Assembly: GCF_964026455.1 (NCBI RefSeq)
Contig: NZ_OZ032152.1
Coordinates: 868,001 to 932,000 of the forward strand
Source: Rickettsia endosymbiont of Lasioglossum villosulum
GTDB taxonomy: Bacteria > Pseudomonadota > Alphaproteobacteria > Rickettsiales > Rickettsiaceae
Length of the DNA: 64,000 nucleotides
Reading direction: 5' to 3'
The translations under genes and the position numbers were made by a program. Shown piece by piece: positions 44,792-53,354 of this stretch. The notes under the pieces were generated by a model that saw nothing but the letters and a program-made list of their open reading frames with translations, did no database searches and had not been told where the DNA came from. The stretch's first letter is position 1; each line of letters begins with the position of its first letter.

Positions 44792-45755
44792 ATTATTATT
44801 AATATGTGCTGCTCTTTTTCTTCTTTATTTTGGCTTTACCTTAACGCAAAGCTTTGATTCAAAGGTTTTCATTAGTTTATATAATTATAATATTGAAACT
44901 ACTTTTTTCTTTAGTCTAATTAGCTTAATTCTATTAATAGTACTTGGTTTTATCATAATAAGATTTTTGATATTAATTATAGATTTACCAATTAAGATAC
45001 ATAATGTTTTTAGTAATTGTAAAATCAATAATGATAGATATTCATTAGTTCTAGCTTTTGCAAAATATATTACTGGTAATAAAGCTAAAGCAGGCTCTAT
45101 TGCCCGCAAGAATTCATCTTGTGAAAATTTAAAAGAATTTCATAACTTAATTTTAGCCGAAACAGAAGAGGATGTAGATAAGAAAATCGCTTATTTGCAA
45201 AATATTTCTAAATCAAAAGAATTTGCTTTTTATAGCAATAAAAATTTAGCCAGACTTTATTACGATAAAGGACTTTATCAAGAAGCTGAGAATTATGCTA
45301 TTAAAGCTTATAATTTAAATGAATATGATGCAGATAATTTAGTTACTTTAGCTTATTGTTACGGGCAACTTGCTTTATGGTCTAAATTTACTTTTATCAC
45401 AAATAAAATTGCCAAACTTCATAAAGCCATACCTATTTCAGACAATTTAAAAATTGCTGATTACTATTTGCTGGCAAATGATGCAGAATATTTAGAGTCA
45501 GCTATAAACACCAATTTTGTAAATATCCCTTTGCTAGAACTTTATTTGAATTCAAATAATAATCTGAATGATAAGAAAAAGATTAAAATATTGAAAGATG
45601 CTTTTCAAATTATGCCGTCTCTAGAAATAGTAAAGCTCTTTAAAAAATTCACTACCCTATCAGACGAACAAGTTTATGAAGAATTAACAAAAGACTTAGA
45701 TACCAAAAAAGATGAGATATTAATTTTGGCACTAAAATCTTATTTAGAGTTGTAG
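44784..45755 (+). CDS. hemY: HemY-like TPR membrane protein
   Basis: Inner-membrane protein with two N-terminal helices (residues about 1-18 and 38-62), then a tetratricopeptide-type region (FYSNKNLARLYYDKGLYQEA and YNLNEYDADNLVTLAYCYGQ). This is the plan of the E. coli HemY N-domain family linked to the heme locus; its biochemical role is not settled, and it is distinct from the protoporphyrinogen oxidase also called HemY. At 323 residues it is a bit short. It overlaps the gene before it by 8 bp, forming a hemD-unknown-hemY unit. Confidence 0.83.
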   Translation: MFRLLLICAALFLLYFGFTLTQSFDSKVFISLYNYNIETTFFFSLISLILLIVLGFIIIRFLILIIDLPIKIHNVFSNCKINNDRYSLVLAFAKYITGNKAKAGSIARKNSSCENLKEFHNLILAETEEDVDKKIAYLQNISKSKEFAFYSNKNLARLYYDKGLYQEAENYAIKAYNLNEYDADNLVTLAYCYGQLALWSKFTFITNKIAKLHKAIPISDNLKIADYYLLANDAEYLESAINTNFVNIPLLELYLNSNNNLNDKKKIKILKDAFQIMPSLEIVKLFKKFTTLSDEQVYEELTKDLDTKKDEILILALKSYLEL

Positions 45756-46347
45756 AAATATCATTACGGGAAAGATGCAGTCTTTGTTGCATGACTCCTA
45801 TGTCATTCCCGAAAAAGCTTTGTTGCGTGGATCGAAAAATGCCTCGGTGTCATCTAGTTGCTTGACCCATAGTACCGGACAATCATTAAAAAAATGTTAT
45901 ATTTTATTCAGATGTAGGTGACATTGTATGTCATTCCCGCAAAAGCACAGTAGTGTCCGGAGAAAATTGGAGTATTATTAAAACCGTCATTGCGAGCGGT
46001 CGTAGACCGCGTGGCAATCCAGAAAAATAGTAAAAAATAACTAATTTTAGCATTTTTTTACTTCCTTGCTTCGCCCTTATTACTTTGTAATTCTTCTCGC
46101 AATGACGAAAAAACCTAATAATAACAACGTTTATTTTTTCTCCGGACACTACTGTGCTTTTGCGGGAATGACATATAATAAAAACTGTCCGGTACTATCG
46201 GCTTGACTACGGCATCCAGAAAAACAATAAAAAATACTAATAATTTTAGTATTTTAAGCTGGATCCCGCGATCAAGTCGCGGGATGACAGGGAAAAAATG
46301 ATCCATACGGGACAAGCCTCACGCAAGAATGACATAGTTGGTGACAA
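45756..46347. repeat. nested palindromic repeat cluster with a perfect 38-bp inverted repeat
   Basis: No gene is seen in this 592-bp gap. Arms 45929-45966 and 46136-46173 are exact inverse complements over 38 bp. They enclose a variant family-B element (45985-46107). Outside them AGTACCGGAC (45871) pairs with GTCCGGTACT (to 46196). Outside that, family-A sequence appears as a left remnant (TGTCATCTAGTTGCTTGACC at 45848) and a right part (46199-46289). The order suggests repeated insertion of one element into another. The ORFs called here on either strand are repeat artefacts. Confidence 0.8.
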
Positions 46348-47358
46348 TTACAATAATTCAACCTTTTTCAACTCTTCCAAATTATGCGATCCTGTACACA
46401 TCATAGTAATTTTGAGCTGTTCTATTATTAGCTGTATCTCTTCAGATACTAGATTTTCTGAAACATCAGCTGCTTTTAAAAATGGACCAGCAAGACCAAA
46501 AATATCCGCTCCCATGCGAATAGCTTTAGCCCCGTCAATACCTGACTTTAAGCCGCCACTTGCAATAACCGAAATATCCTTTGAAGCTTCTCGCACCATT
46601 TTAAGGGAATCTAGCGTCGGAATTCCCCAATTGATAAAACTATTAGCTATACGATTTTGTAATGAATTTGTAGCACGGTAAGCTTCTACCTGACTCCACG
46701 ATGTTCCACCACTTCCTGCAACATCAAGAATCTTAACTCCTATATCTATAAATTGCTTGGCTGTTTTTTTAGATAAACCAAACCCTACTTCCTTGATAAT
46801 TACAGGAACAGAAAGATAATTTACGACTTCTTTTATTTTCGGTAAAAGATTTTCCCAATTTTTATCACCTTCCGGCTGAGTTAATTCCTGTAACACGTTC
46901 AGATGTAAAATTAAGGCATCAGCTTTAACGCTATCTACTAAATATTGGCATTGCTTTGGTGTTACACCATAATTGAGTTGCACCGCACCAATATTAGCAA
47001 GTAATACTATATCAGGAGCATTATTTCGCACTGTAAATGTATCTAAAGTACTTGGTTCTGTAAGTAATGTACGCATAGAGCCAAGCCCCATAGCGATACC
47101 TGCTTTTTGAGCAGCAGCAGCTAATCTACAATTAATATCTCTTGCCCTAGGTGTTCCGCCTGTCATGCTAGAAATTAGAATAGGTGCTTGTAAGATTTTA
47201 TTTAAGAAAGTAGTAGTTGTATCTATACTACTATAATTGATTTCCGGTAAGGCATTATGCACAAATTGAACTGACTCAAATCCGCTACTTAAGCCAGATT
47301 CAACATTCTTTGTAAGATTAATTTCGATATGGTCTTGTTTTCTTTTTATGTCTAGCAT
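46348..47358 (-). CDS. fni: type 2 isopentenyl-diphosphate delta-isomerase
   Basis: FMN- and NADPH-dependent enzyme interconverting IPP and DMAPP. The TIM-barrel motifs [68 protein letters not shown] and [20 protein letters not shown] are all present and match IDI-2. Length 336 is usual. Rickettsia lacks a complete precursor pathway and is thought to import host IPP, so this isomerase supplies DMAPP for IspB and UppS, both encoded in the window. It is flanked by repeats and appears monocistronic. Confidence 0.95.
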   Translation of the reverse strand: MLDIKRKQDHIEINLTKNVESGLSSGFESVQFVHNALPEINYSSIDTTTTFLNKILQAPILISSMTGGTPRARDINCRLAAAAQKAGIAMGLGSMRTLLTEPSTLDTFTVRNNAPDIVLLANIGAVQLNYGVTPKQCQYLVDSVKADALILHLNVLQELTQPEGDKNWENLLPKIKEVVNYLSVPVIIKEVGFGLSKKTAKQFIDIGVKILDVAGSGGTSWSQVEAYRATNSLQNRIANSFINWGIPTLDSLKMVREASKDISVIASGGLKSGIDGAKAIRMGADIFGLAGPFLKAADVSENLVSEEIQLIIEQLKITMMCTGSHNLEELKKVELL

Positions 47359-47366
47359 AATATGTT

Positions 47367-47386
47367 ATTCCCGCGAAGGCGGGAAT
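47367..47386. repeat. short palindrome, family D, followed by partial elements
   Basis: ATTCCCGCGAAGGCGGGAAT just upstream of fni. From about 47449 to 47522 runs a fragment (GGACAAGCCACGAGATGACC, then GGTGGAACTGATCCACGCAA) like the piece at 1114-1162. Confidence 0.65.
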
Positions 47387-47548
47387 CCAGTAATTAAAAG
47401 TTTTAAAATAGCAAGATTTTAAAATTAAAAGCTTTTCCTAAGCCATGCAATGCAACAACGCTGGACAAGCCACGAGATGACCGTGGTGGAACTGATCCAC
47501 GCAAGCCTTAAGCAGGGATGCCACCGATTCGTACAAATTAGCCCTTTC

Positions 47549-47998
47549 TTATTCTATTTCTGTACTTTTTCTTTGTAGAAAATATAATAATACCAACCCT
47601 ATAGGTATCATGAAAGGAGACAAAAGAAAACAAAGTACCATACCTATAACTTTAAAAAACAGCCATATTATATCGCCCAGCATTTTAGTGTTATAATCAT
47701 TTACGATGATCTTATTAACTACTATTATCACCTTATCATTTTCAATAATCTTGTCACCTGTTATTACATTATTACCCCTTATAAAATCTATTATTGTCTC
47801 ATATGCAAATCGTGAATATGGATAGAGAAATGGATAAATAATAGCCGGTATGATTATTTCAAAAGATGATTTACCGATAACCAGTACAAAAAAACAGGAT
47901 ATAGCAGCACCAAAAATAAACTGTCTAAAATAGTAATATGGATTTATACTACAAAATAAAGTTATAATAAATTTAATTAATTTTTGTACAGTAAATTT
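47549..47998 (-). pseudogene. open frame of 149 codons without a standard start; unknown membrane protein
   Basis: The frame is open from 47998 to the TAA-type stop at 47549. It translates as a coherent membrane protein: INPYYYFRQFIFGAAISCFF near the start, IIIPAIIYPFLYPYSRFAYE, a hydrophilic loop (FIRGNNVITGDKIIENDK), then a hydrophobic hairpin and YFLQRKSTEIE. Only a 60-codon piece from GTG 47731 has a usual start. The upstream part contains no ATG, GTG or TTG, so the native start is lost or lay beyond the in-frame TAA just before 47998. I do not recognise the family. It lies downstream of nrdB on the same strand. Confidence 0.55.
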
Positions 47999-48072
47999 TT
48001 AGTAGAATTTTTATCCCTAAAAACTAAAATAAAAACAACTATTTTTTTAAAATTAATAATGACTATGCCTAA

Positions 48073-49056
48073 TTATATAGCTGACTTCCTATCCATATCA
48101 GCGAATACTTCTTCCCATGAGCCGGTAGTTGCTGCTTTTGAATATTCGGTTGCTCTATTTTCAAAGAAGTTTGTATGCTCAACCCCGTTTAGCATTTCAT
48201 CAAGCCATGGCAGAGGGTTATTTTTTACCATATAAATATCTTTTAGCCCTAGCTGAAATAAACGTCTGTCAGCGATATATCTAATATATAATCTTACCTC
48301 ATCAGCCGTTAGCCCTTCAATTCCCCCTACTTCAAAAGCAAGAGCAATAAACGCATCTTCAAAATGTACAATAGTTGTACAAGCTTTATAGATACGACTA
48401 CGTAAATTTTCTGTCCAGACTTCAGGATTTTCTCTAACGAAAGTTTTAAAGAGTGTAATAATAGAATTAGTATGCAGCGTTTCATCACGCACTGACCAAG
48501 CAATAATCTGCCCCATACCTTTCATTTTATTAAAACGTGGAAAATTAAGCATAATAGCAAAAGATGCAAATAGCTGTAATCCTTCTGTAAAAGCTCCAAA
48601 TACTGCAAGCGTAGTTGCTATATCCTCGTTAGTAGCAACCCCAAATTGTTGCATATAATCATATTTATCTTTCATTTCCTTATATTTAAGAAACGCAGAA
48701 TATTCTACTTCAGGCATTCCTACAGTATCAAGCAAATGTGAGTATGCTGCAATATGCACTGTTTCCATATTAGAAAAAGCAGACAGCATCATTAACACTT
48801 CAGTCGGCTTAAATACTCTTGAATAATGCTTCATATAGCAATTATTTACTTCAATATCAGCTTGTGTAAAAAAACGAAATATTTGCGTTAATAAATGCTT
48901 CTCACCTGGGGTTAAATTATATTTCCAATCTTTAACATCATCAGCAAGCGGTACTTCTTCCGGCAACCAATGAATTTTTTGTTGAGTGTGCCAAGCTTCA
49001 TATGCCCACGGATATGAAAATGGCTTATAAATCGGACTTGCATCAAGTAATGACAT
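48073..49056 (-). CDS. nrdB: ribonucleoside-diphosphate reductase beta subunit
   Basis: Small subunit of class I ribonucleotide reductase that houses the di-iron/tyrosyl radical cofactor. Iron ligands are visible in DIEVNNCYMKHY, FSNMETVHIAAYSH, FTEGLQLFASFA and WSVRDETLHTNSI, followed by HFEDAFIALAFE. Length 327 is typical. It is separated from nrdA (49392-51215) by 335 bp of repeats, which probably weakens or breaks an ancestral operon. It supplies deoxynucleotides for replication. Confidence 0.96.
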   Translation of the reverse strand: MSLLDASPIYKPFSYPWAYEAWHTQQKIHWLPEEVPLADDVKDWKYNLTPGEKHLLTQIFRFFTQADIEVNNCYMKHYSRVFKPTEVLMMLSAFSNMETVHIAAYSHLLDTVGMPEVEYSAFLKYKEMKDKYDYMQQFGVATNEDIATTLAVFGAFTEGLQLFASFAIMLNFPRFNKMKGMGQIIAWSVRDETLHTNSIITLFKTFVRENPEVWTENLRSRIYKACTTIVHFEDAFIALAFEVGGIEGLTADEVRLYIRYIADRRLFQLGLKDIYMVKNNPLPWLDEMLNGVEHTNFFENRATEYSKAATTGSWEEVFADMDRKSAI

Positions 49057-49195
49057 ATGCTTTCTTTTTAATTTATTTTTTTATATTAACAGTAACTATA
49101 CGAAGTTCTCCTAGTATATTATTGAATAGTATAGAACAGTTTCTACTTTATGTCATTCCCGCTTAAGGCTTGCCCCGCGTGGATCATTTTTCCCT

Positions 49196-49295
49196 GTCAT
49201 CCCGTGATTTATTCACGGGATCCAGCTAAAAAATACTAATAACATTAGTATTTTTTATTATTTTCTGGATGCCGTGGTCAAGCCACGGCATGACA
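49196..49295. repeat. palindromic repeat, family A, inside the nrdA-nrdB gap
   Basis: TGTCATCCCGTGATTTATTCAC left palindrome, ACTAATAACATTAGT centre, and GGTCAAGCCACGGCATGACA right end. A TGTCATTCCCGCTTAAGGC fragment precedes it from 49152. Together with the next element it fills the 335-bp gap between the two ribonucleotide reductase genes. Confidence 0.84.
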
Positions 49296-49318
49296 CCGAG
49301 GGCGTTTTTCGATCTACG

Positions 49319-49386
49319 CGGGAATGACATATAAGGTCACCTATACCTAAATAAAATGAGGTATTTTTTAAAACTGTCCGGTACTA
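49319..49386. repeat. solitary copy of the element flanking the 46-kb inverted repeat
   Basis: GCGGGAATGACATATAAGG, then CACCTATACCTAAATAAAAT and TTTTAAAACTGTCCGGTACT. Its inverse complement matches 45871-45942 (AGTACCGGACAATCATTAAA... to TGTCATTCCCGC) with few differences. It abuts the end of nrdA. Confidence 0.7.
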
Positions 49387-49391
49387 TTATA

Positions 49392-51215
49392 TTACTGGCA
49401 AGCTAGGCATTCTTCGTATTTATTAGCTTCAGCTAGCTCGTCATTTTGTTTTTCTAAATCTTTAAAATCTGCCTTTAAAACATCGTGCGAAACTTTATCT
49501 GCCCGCTGAATTGATGTTGATCTACAATAATATAAACTTTTCACTCCTTTTTTCCAAGCTTTAAAATGAATATCATTTAGATATTTTTTGCTAACATTAC
49601 CGGGTAGAAAGACATTTAAAGATTGTGCTTGAGTAATATAAGGAGTACGATCTGCTGCTAGCTCTATCAACCAATTTTGATCAATTTCATAAGCTGTTTT
49701 AAAGACTTGCTTTTCTTCTTCAGTTAAGAATGTTAGATGCTGCACTGATCCTTCGTGAGTACTAATTGAAGACCAAACTTGATCATTATTAAATCCTTTT
49801 TCCTCTAATAACCTTTCTAAATGCTTATTACGTACATTAAAAGAACCAGTTAGGGTTTTCTGTACGAAACTATTAGCAGCAAATGGCTCTATCCCTGGTG
49901 ATGCATTTCCTGCTATTACTGAAATTGAAGCAGTAGGAGCTATTGCTGTTTTGTTACTAAAACGCTCATTGCTTTCTGCATCCAATGCATCAGGACAAGC
50001 CCCTTTCTCTTTACCAATTTTAACAGATGCTTCTTCTACTTCCTTAGATACATATTCAAATATTTTTTTATTCCAAACCTTTGCCATAACCGATTCTATT
50101 GGTACTTTTTTCATTTGTAAGAATGAGTGGAATCCCATAACGCCAAGTCCAACGCTTCGCTCACGAAAAGCTGAGTATTTAGCTCTTGCCATAGTATCAG
50201 GTGCTTTATTGATGAAATCTTCTAAAACATTATCAAGAAATAACATAATGGTTGGTATAAATTCTTTATCGTCTTTCCATTCTTCATAATATTCTAAATT
50301 TAAAGAAGAAAGACAACAAACGGCAGTTCTTGATTTGCCTAAATGATCGATACCGGTTGGCAATGTAATTTCACTACAAAGGTTAGACATCTTAACATGC
50401 AAGCCTAACTTTTTATGATGCTTAGGTATTGACTTATTAACACTATCAATAAATAACAGATAAGGCTCACCAGTTTCTATTCTGGTAGTGAGCAGCTTAA
50501 CCCATAAATCTCTTGCTCTAACTTTAGTTACAACTTTTTTGGTAGCAGGACTAATAAGCTCGAAGTCTGTATTATTTTCAACAGCTTGCATAAATTTATC
50601 AGTTATGGCAATACCGTGATGAATATTAAGAGATTTTCGGTTAACGTCCCCGCCTGTCGGGCGTCTTATGTCAATAAATTCTTCGATTTCAGGATGATCA
50701 ATAGGTAGATATACAGCTGATGAGCCTCGTCTAATCGATCCTTGAGAAATAGCAAGGGTCATAGAATCCATTACCTTAATAAAAGGTATAATGCCTGATG
50801 AATGTCCCTTATTGTGAATTGCTTCGTTAATAGATCTAACATTACCCCAATAACTTCCTATTCCGCCACCGCGTGAGGCAAGCCAAACATTTTCCGTCCA
50901 TAAATTTACTATATCATCTAAACTATCATCGGTCTCGTTTAAGAAACAAGAGATAGGTAATCCCCTATCAGTGCCACCATTACTTAAAATCGGTGTTGCA
51001 GGCATAAACCACATTTTGCTCATATACTCATATAGCTTCTGAGCATGCTCTTTATTTTCAGCATAGTAACTAGAAACACGAGCAAATAAATCTTGAAAAT
51101 CTTCGCCTTTCATAAGGTATCGATCTCGCAAAATTGCCTTACCAAAAGGTGTAAGTAAATCGTTATAATTATTATTGATATTTATTTGAAATTTAGTTTT
51201 TTTTGCTGTGCTCAT
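49392..51215 (-). CDS. nrdA: ribonucleoside-diphosphate reductase alpha subunit
   Basis: Catalytic large subunit of class I ribonucleotide reductase. Motifs include MPATPILSNGGTDRGLPISC (residues 71-90, with the first redox cysteine), NLCSEITLP with the radical cysteine, AVCCLSSLNLEYY, and IAPTASISVIAGNASPGIEP. The C-terminal CLACQ carries the CxxC pair that shuttles electrons from thioredoxin. At 607 residues it is shorter than E. coli NrdA because it has no N-terminal ATP-cone; overall activity control by dATP through that domain is therefore absent. The 227 bp upstream hold no gene I can support. Confidence 0.96.
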   Translation of the reverse strand: MSTAKKTKFQININNNYNDLLTPFGKAILRDRYLMKGEDFQDLFARVSSYYAENKEHAQKLYEYMSKMWFMPATPILSNGGTDRGLPISCFLNETDDSLDDIVNLWTENVWLASRGGGIGSYWGNVRSINEAIHNKGHSSGIIPFIKVMDSMTLAISQGSIRRGSSAVYLPIDHPEIEEFIDIRRPTGGDVNRKSLNIHHGIAITDKFMQAVENNTDFELISPATKKVVTKVRARDLWVKLLTTRIETGEPYLLFIDSVNKSIPKHHKKLGLHVKMSNLCSEITLPTGIDHLGKSRTAVCCLSSLNLEYYEEWKDDKEFIPTIMLFLDNVLEDFINKAPDTMARAKYSAFRERSVGLGVMGFHSFLQMKKVPIESVMAKVWNKKIFEYVSKEVEEASVKIGKEKGACPDALDAESNERFSNKTAIAPTASISVIAGNASPGIEPFAANSFVQKTLTGSFNVRNKHLERLLEEKGFNNDQVWSSISTHEGSVQHLTFLTEEEKQVFKTAYEIDQNWLIELAADRTPYITQAQSLNVFLPGNVSKKYLNDIHFKAWKKGVKSLYYCRSTSIQRADKVSHDVLKADFKDLEKQNDELAEANKYEECLACQ

Positions 51216-51442
51216 TATAAGTACTAATGGGGTTGGTAGAAGCTAATTAAGTATAAAACTTTTTCTTAAGTAGACACTAGAATAAGAGTTTATTCAACAT
51301 AAATATTTATAATTATTTTAGATTTACCCCTTGACAGTTGATAGTTCAAAGCAAACTCAAGCGAGTATTAAATTTTCTTAAATTTTATAAATTATGTAGG
51401 ATAGTTGCATTATTGTAATGATAGTATTTTGAAAAATAAGTT

Positions 51443-51919
51443 TTAACTTGTCCAATCCAACTCTGCATAGTTTAGTTCAGAAGACTCTCCAATTTTATCA
51501 GTATGGTTTATATTATTTTTATCTAGATTTTTAGAAGCATTCTCATAATACTATAACGTGTCTTCATCGTTATAACGAGGTTGTAATTGTTCATTTTTAG
51601 TGAATTTTAAAGGATCAAACATTTCTATATATTTTAATACGTAGTCTAAAGATTCTTTTTTTTGTTTATCTAAAGTAACATTATTTTCGTCTAAGTAATT
51701 ATATAGTTTTTGTAAAAAAGTATAATATTTATCGCCTTTACATAATCCGTAACGAGCAAGGAACAGCATATTAATATCTTTAACCTTTTCTGTTATCAGT
51801 ATTTTTTCAAAAAGCTCTAAATCATACGTATGAAGAGCTACGCATATAATATTATTATGCGTTATTTTACTTTTTATTATTTTAAGTTTTTCTAAGAAAG
51901 TATATTTAGACCACTTCAC
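51443..51919 (-). pseudogene. unknown small gene with an internal TAG
   Basis: ATG 51919 opens a 122-codon frame ending at TAG 51551-51553. The frame then stays open for another 35 codons (YYENASKNLDKNNINHTDKI, later NYAELDWTS) to TAA at 51443. The first part is helical with charged and aromatic residues (YTFLQKLYNYLDENNVTLDK) and no motif I recognise. The extension is polar and plausible as a tail. Either the gene has been shortened by the TAG or the extension is chance. It lies between HU/IHF-like and nrdA genes on the same strand. Confidence 0.55.
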
Positions 51920-51988
51920 AATTTGTATATATCTTAATTTTAATTAGCCATAAACTAACGTTAAATTAAAATTTGTAAAGTAATAACT

Positions 51989-52231
51989 TTAGTCTTTAAG
52001 GAAATTTTTAGGCATTCTGTAATAAATTGTATTATAAAATTTATCACTTTCTAGGAATTTTCGTGTGCGGATAGAAAAGTTACCGAAATTTCTGATTTCG
52101 ATACGGTTTTGTTCTTTAAGAGAATTACTTAAATAATTAAGGATTAAATTCACAGAATCACTAACATCTTCTTTAGAAAGATAATCCAGCTGCTTATGTA
52201 TTTTATTTATCAAATCAATTTTAGTAGCCAT
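51989..52231 (-). CDS. HU/IHF-like DNA-binding protein, short divergent form
   Basis: Nucleoid DNA-bending protein family. I start it at ATG 52231 (MATKIDLINKIHKQL, 80 residues); the eight codons before it lie inside the sppA end. The helical half and the RIEIRNFGNFSIRTRK beta segment match HU/IHF. The arm tip that normally carries the intercalating proline (R-N-P-x-T-G) is replaced by FLESDKFYNTIYYRMP, and the C-terminal helix is cut short. Overlap with sppA is 11 bp. It may bind DNA differently from canonical HU or IHF. Confidence 0.85.
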   Translation of the reverse strand: MATKIDLINKIHKQLDYLSKEDVSDSVNLILNYLSNSLKEQNRIEIRNFGNFSIRTRKFLESDKFYNTIYYRMPKNFLKD

Positions 52232-53144
52232 AATTAGAAATCGCCTTAATTCCATTAAAACTATTTTTGAAAAAACTAGGTACTAAACTGTCGAAATCTT
52301 CAAGCATCATTTCCACTAATTTAGGTTTTGGTTTTAATTGATAGTCCTTAACCGTTAATTTAGCATCGATTTTTTTCTCATCTTGCAACCATTTTAAAGC
52401 TGTATCCTCATTACCTATATTATCTACAAGCTTTAGTTTTACAGCCTGACGTCCTGAATATATTCTGCCATCAGCAAGTTTTTTGACTTCATCTATAGGA
52501 ATTTTACGTCTTTCAGCAACAAGTTCAATAAAAAAATTGTAAGTGTCTTCGATATTTTCCATAATCGCTACCCTTACATTTTCAGTAAGTTTTTCAGTAG
52601 GGTTTGGAGCAGCCTTAAGCTCACCTGATTTAAAATTAAGAAAAGTAATGCCAAGTTTTTGTGCAAGGTCAGTTACCTCAGCAGTCTGCAATATTACCCC
52701 AATTGAACCAGTTATAGTTCCATTATGGCTAATGATGTAATCACCAGCAAGAGAGATTAAATAACCACCACTTGCTGCCATCGTTCCCATAACTATAACT
52801 ACCGGCTTTTTTTCTGATATTTTAAGTAGAATATTATAAATTTTTTCTGATCCTACTACTGTACCGCCTGGAGAATTTACATTAACTATTAAGGCTTTAA
52901 TATGAGAATCATCAACAATTTTCTTAAGCTTTTTATCACGCTTCTCATCTTCAAGTATTATGTCGTCAATTAATACCGAAGCTATATAATCATCATTATT
53001 ATTGGCTAAAACTTCCGTTGGAACAAAATCTTTACAAATTAAGAAGAATGAAACACCAATTAAAATAATTGCTATTAACTTCCAAACTAATAAACGAGAT
53101 TTTATTTGTTTTCTTTCAATTAAATAATCAGGTGTTATATTCAT
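52221..53144 (-). CDS. sppA: signal peptide peptidase SppA (S49 family)
   Basis: Membrane serine protease that degrades cleaved signal peptides. One anchor is at residues 20-41 (LLVWKLIAIILIGVSFFLIC). The serine nucleophile is in VMGTMAASGGYLISLAGDYI and the catalytic lysine in LNFKSGELKAAP. This is the short, single-domain form of 307 residues, like SppA 36K types. VNVNSPGGTVVGSE is the crotonase-like oxyanion segment. The HU/IHF-like gene overlaps its end, so the two are probably co-transcribed. Confidence 0.93.
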   Translation of the reverse strand: MNITPDYLIERKQIKSRLLVWKLIAIILIGVSFFLICKDFVPTEVLANNNDDYIASVLIDDIILEDEKRDKKLKKIVDDSHIKALIVNVNSPGGTVVGSEKIYNILLKISEKKPVVIVMGTMAASGGYLISLAGDYIISHNGTITGSIGVILQTAEVTDLAQKLGITFLNFKSGELKAAPNPTEKLTENVRVAIMENIEDTYNFFIELVAERRKIPIDEVKKLADGRIYSGRQAVKLKLVDNIGNEDTALKWLQDEKKIDAKLTVKDYQLKPKPKLVEMMLEDFDSLVPSFFKNSFNGIKAISNYGY

Positions 53145-53198
53145 TTTGCAATATATTTTTTAGTTTTTCGTCATTGTGAGGAGAGGCAAAACTTGCTG

Positions 53199-53299
53199 TG
53201 TCACCCCGTGATTTATTCACGGGGTCCAGTTAAAAATATCAATATTATTGATATTTTTAGTTATTTTTCTGGATCACGTGGTCAAGCCACGGGATGACA
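53199..53299. repeat. palindromic repeat, family A
   Basis: TGTCACCCCGTGATTTATTCAC left palindrome with a TCAATATTATTGATA centre, and GGTCAAGCCACGGGATGACA right end. A family-B start (GTCATTGTGAGGAG at 53170) precedes it and a GGACAATGCCACCACGGGATGAC tail follows to 53346. Confidence 0.82.
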
Positions 53300-53354
53300 C
53301 TTAGGACGTTTTTTGATCCATGCGGACAATGCCACCACGGGATGACCCCACAAC

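Noticed and set aside
45931..46315. Two minus-strand ORFs of 72 and 66 codons in the repeat cluster
   Set aside because: Products of nested repeats (PRLDRGIQ-type translation), not genes.
46298..46681. 127-codon plus-strand ORF opposite fni
   Set aside because: Antisense shadow of the well-supported IDI-2 gene.
51334..51360. TTGACA at 51334 as promoter of a small RNA
   Set aside because: No -10 hexamer at a suitable distance and no structured transcript or gene downstream on the plus strand.
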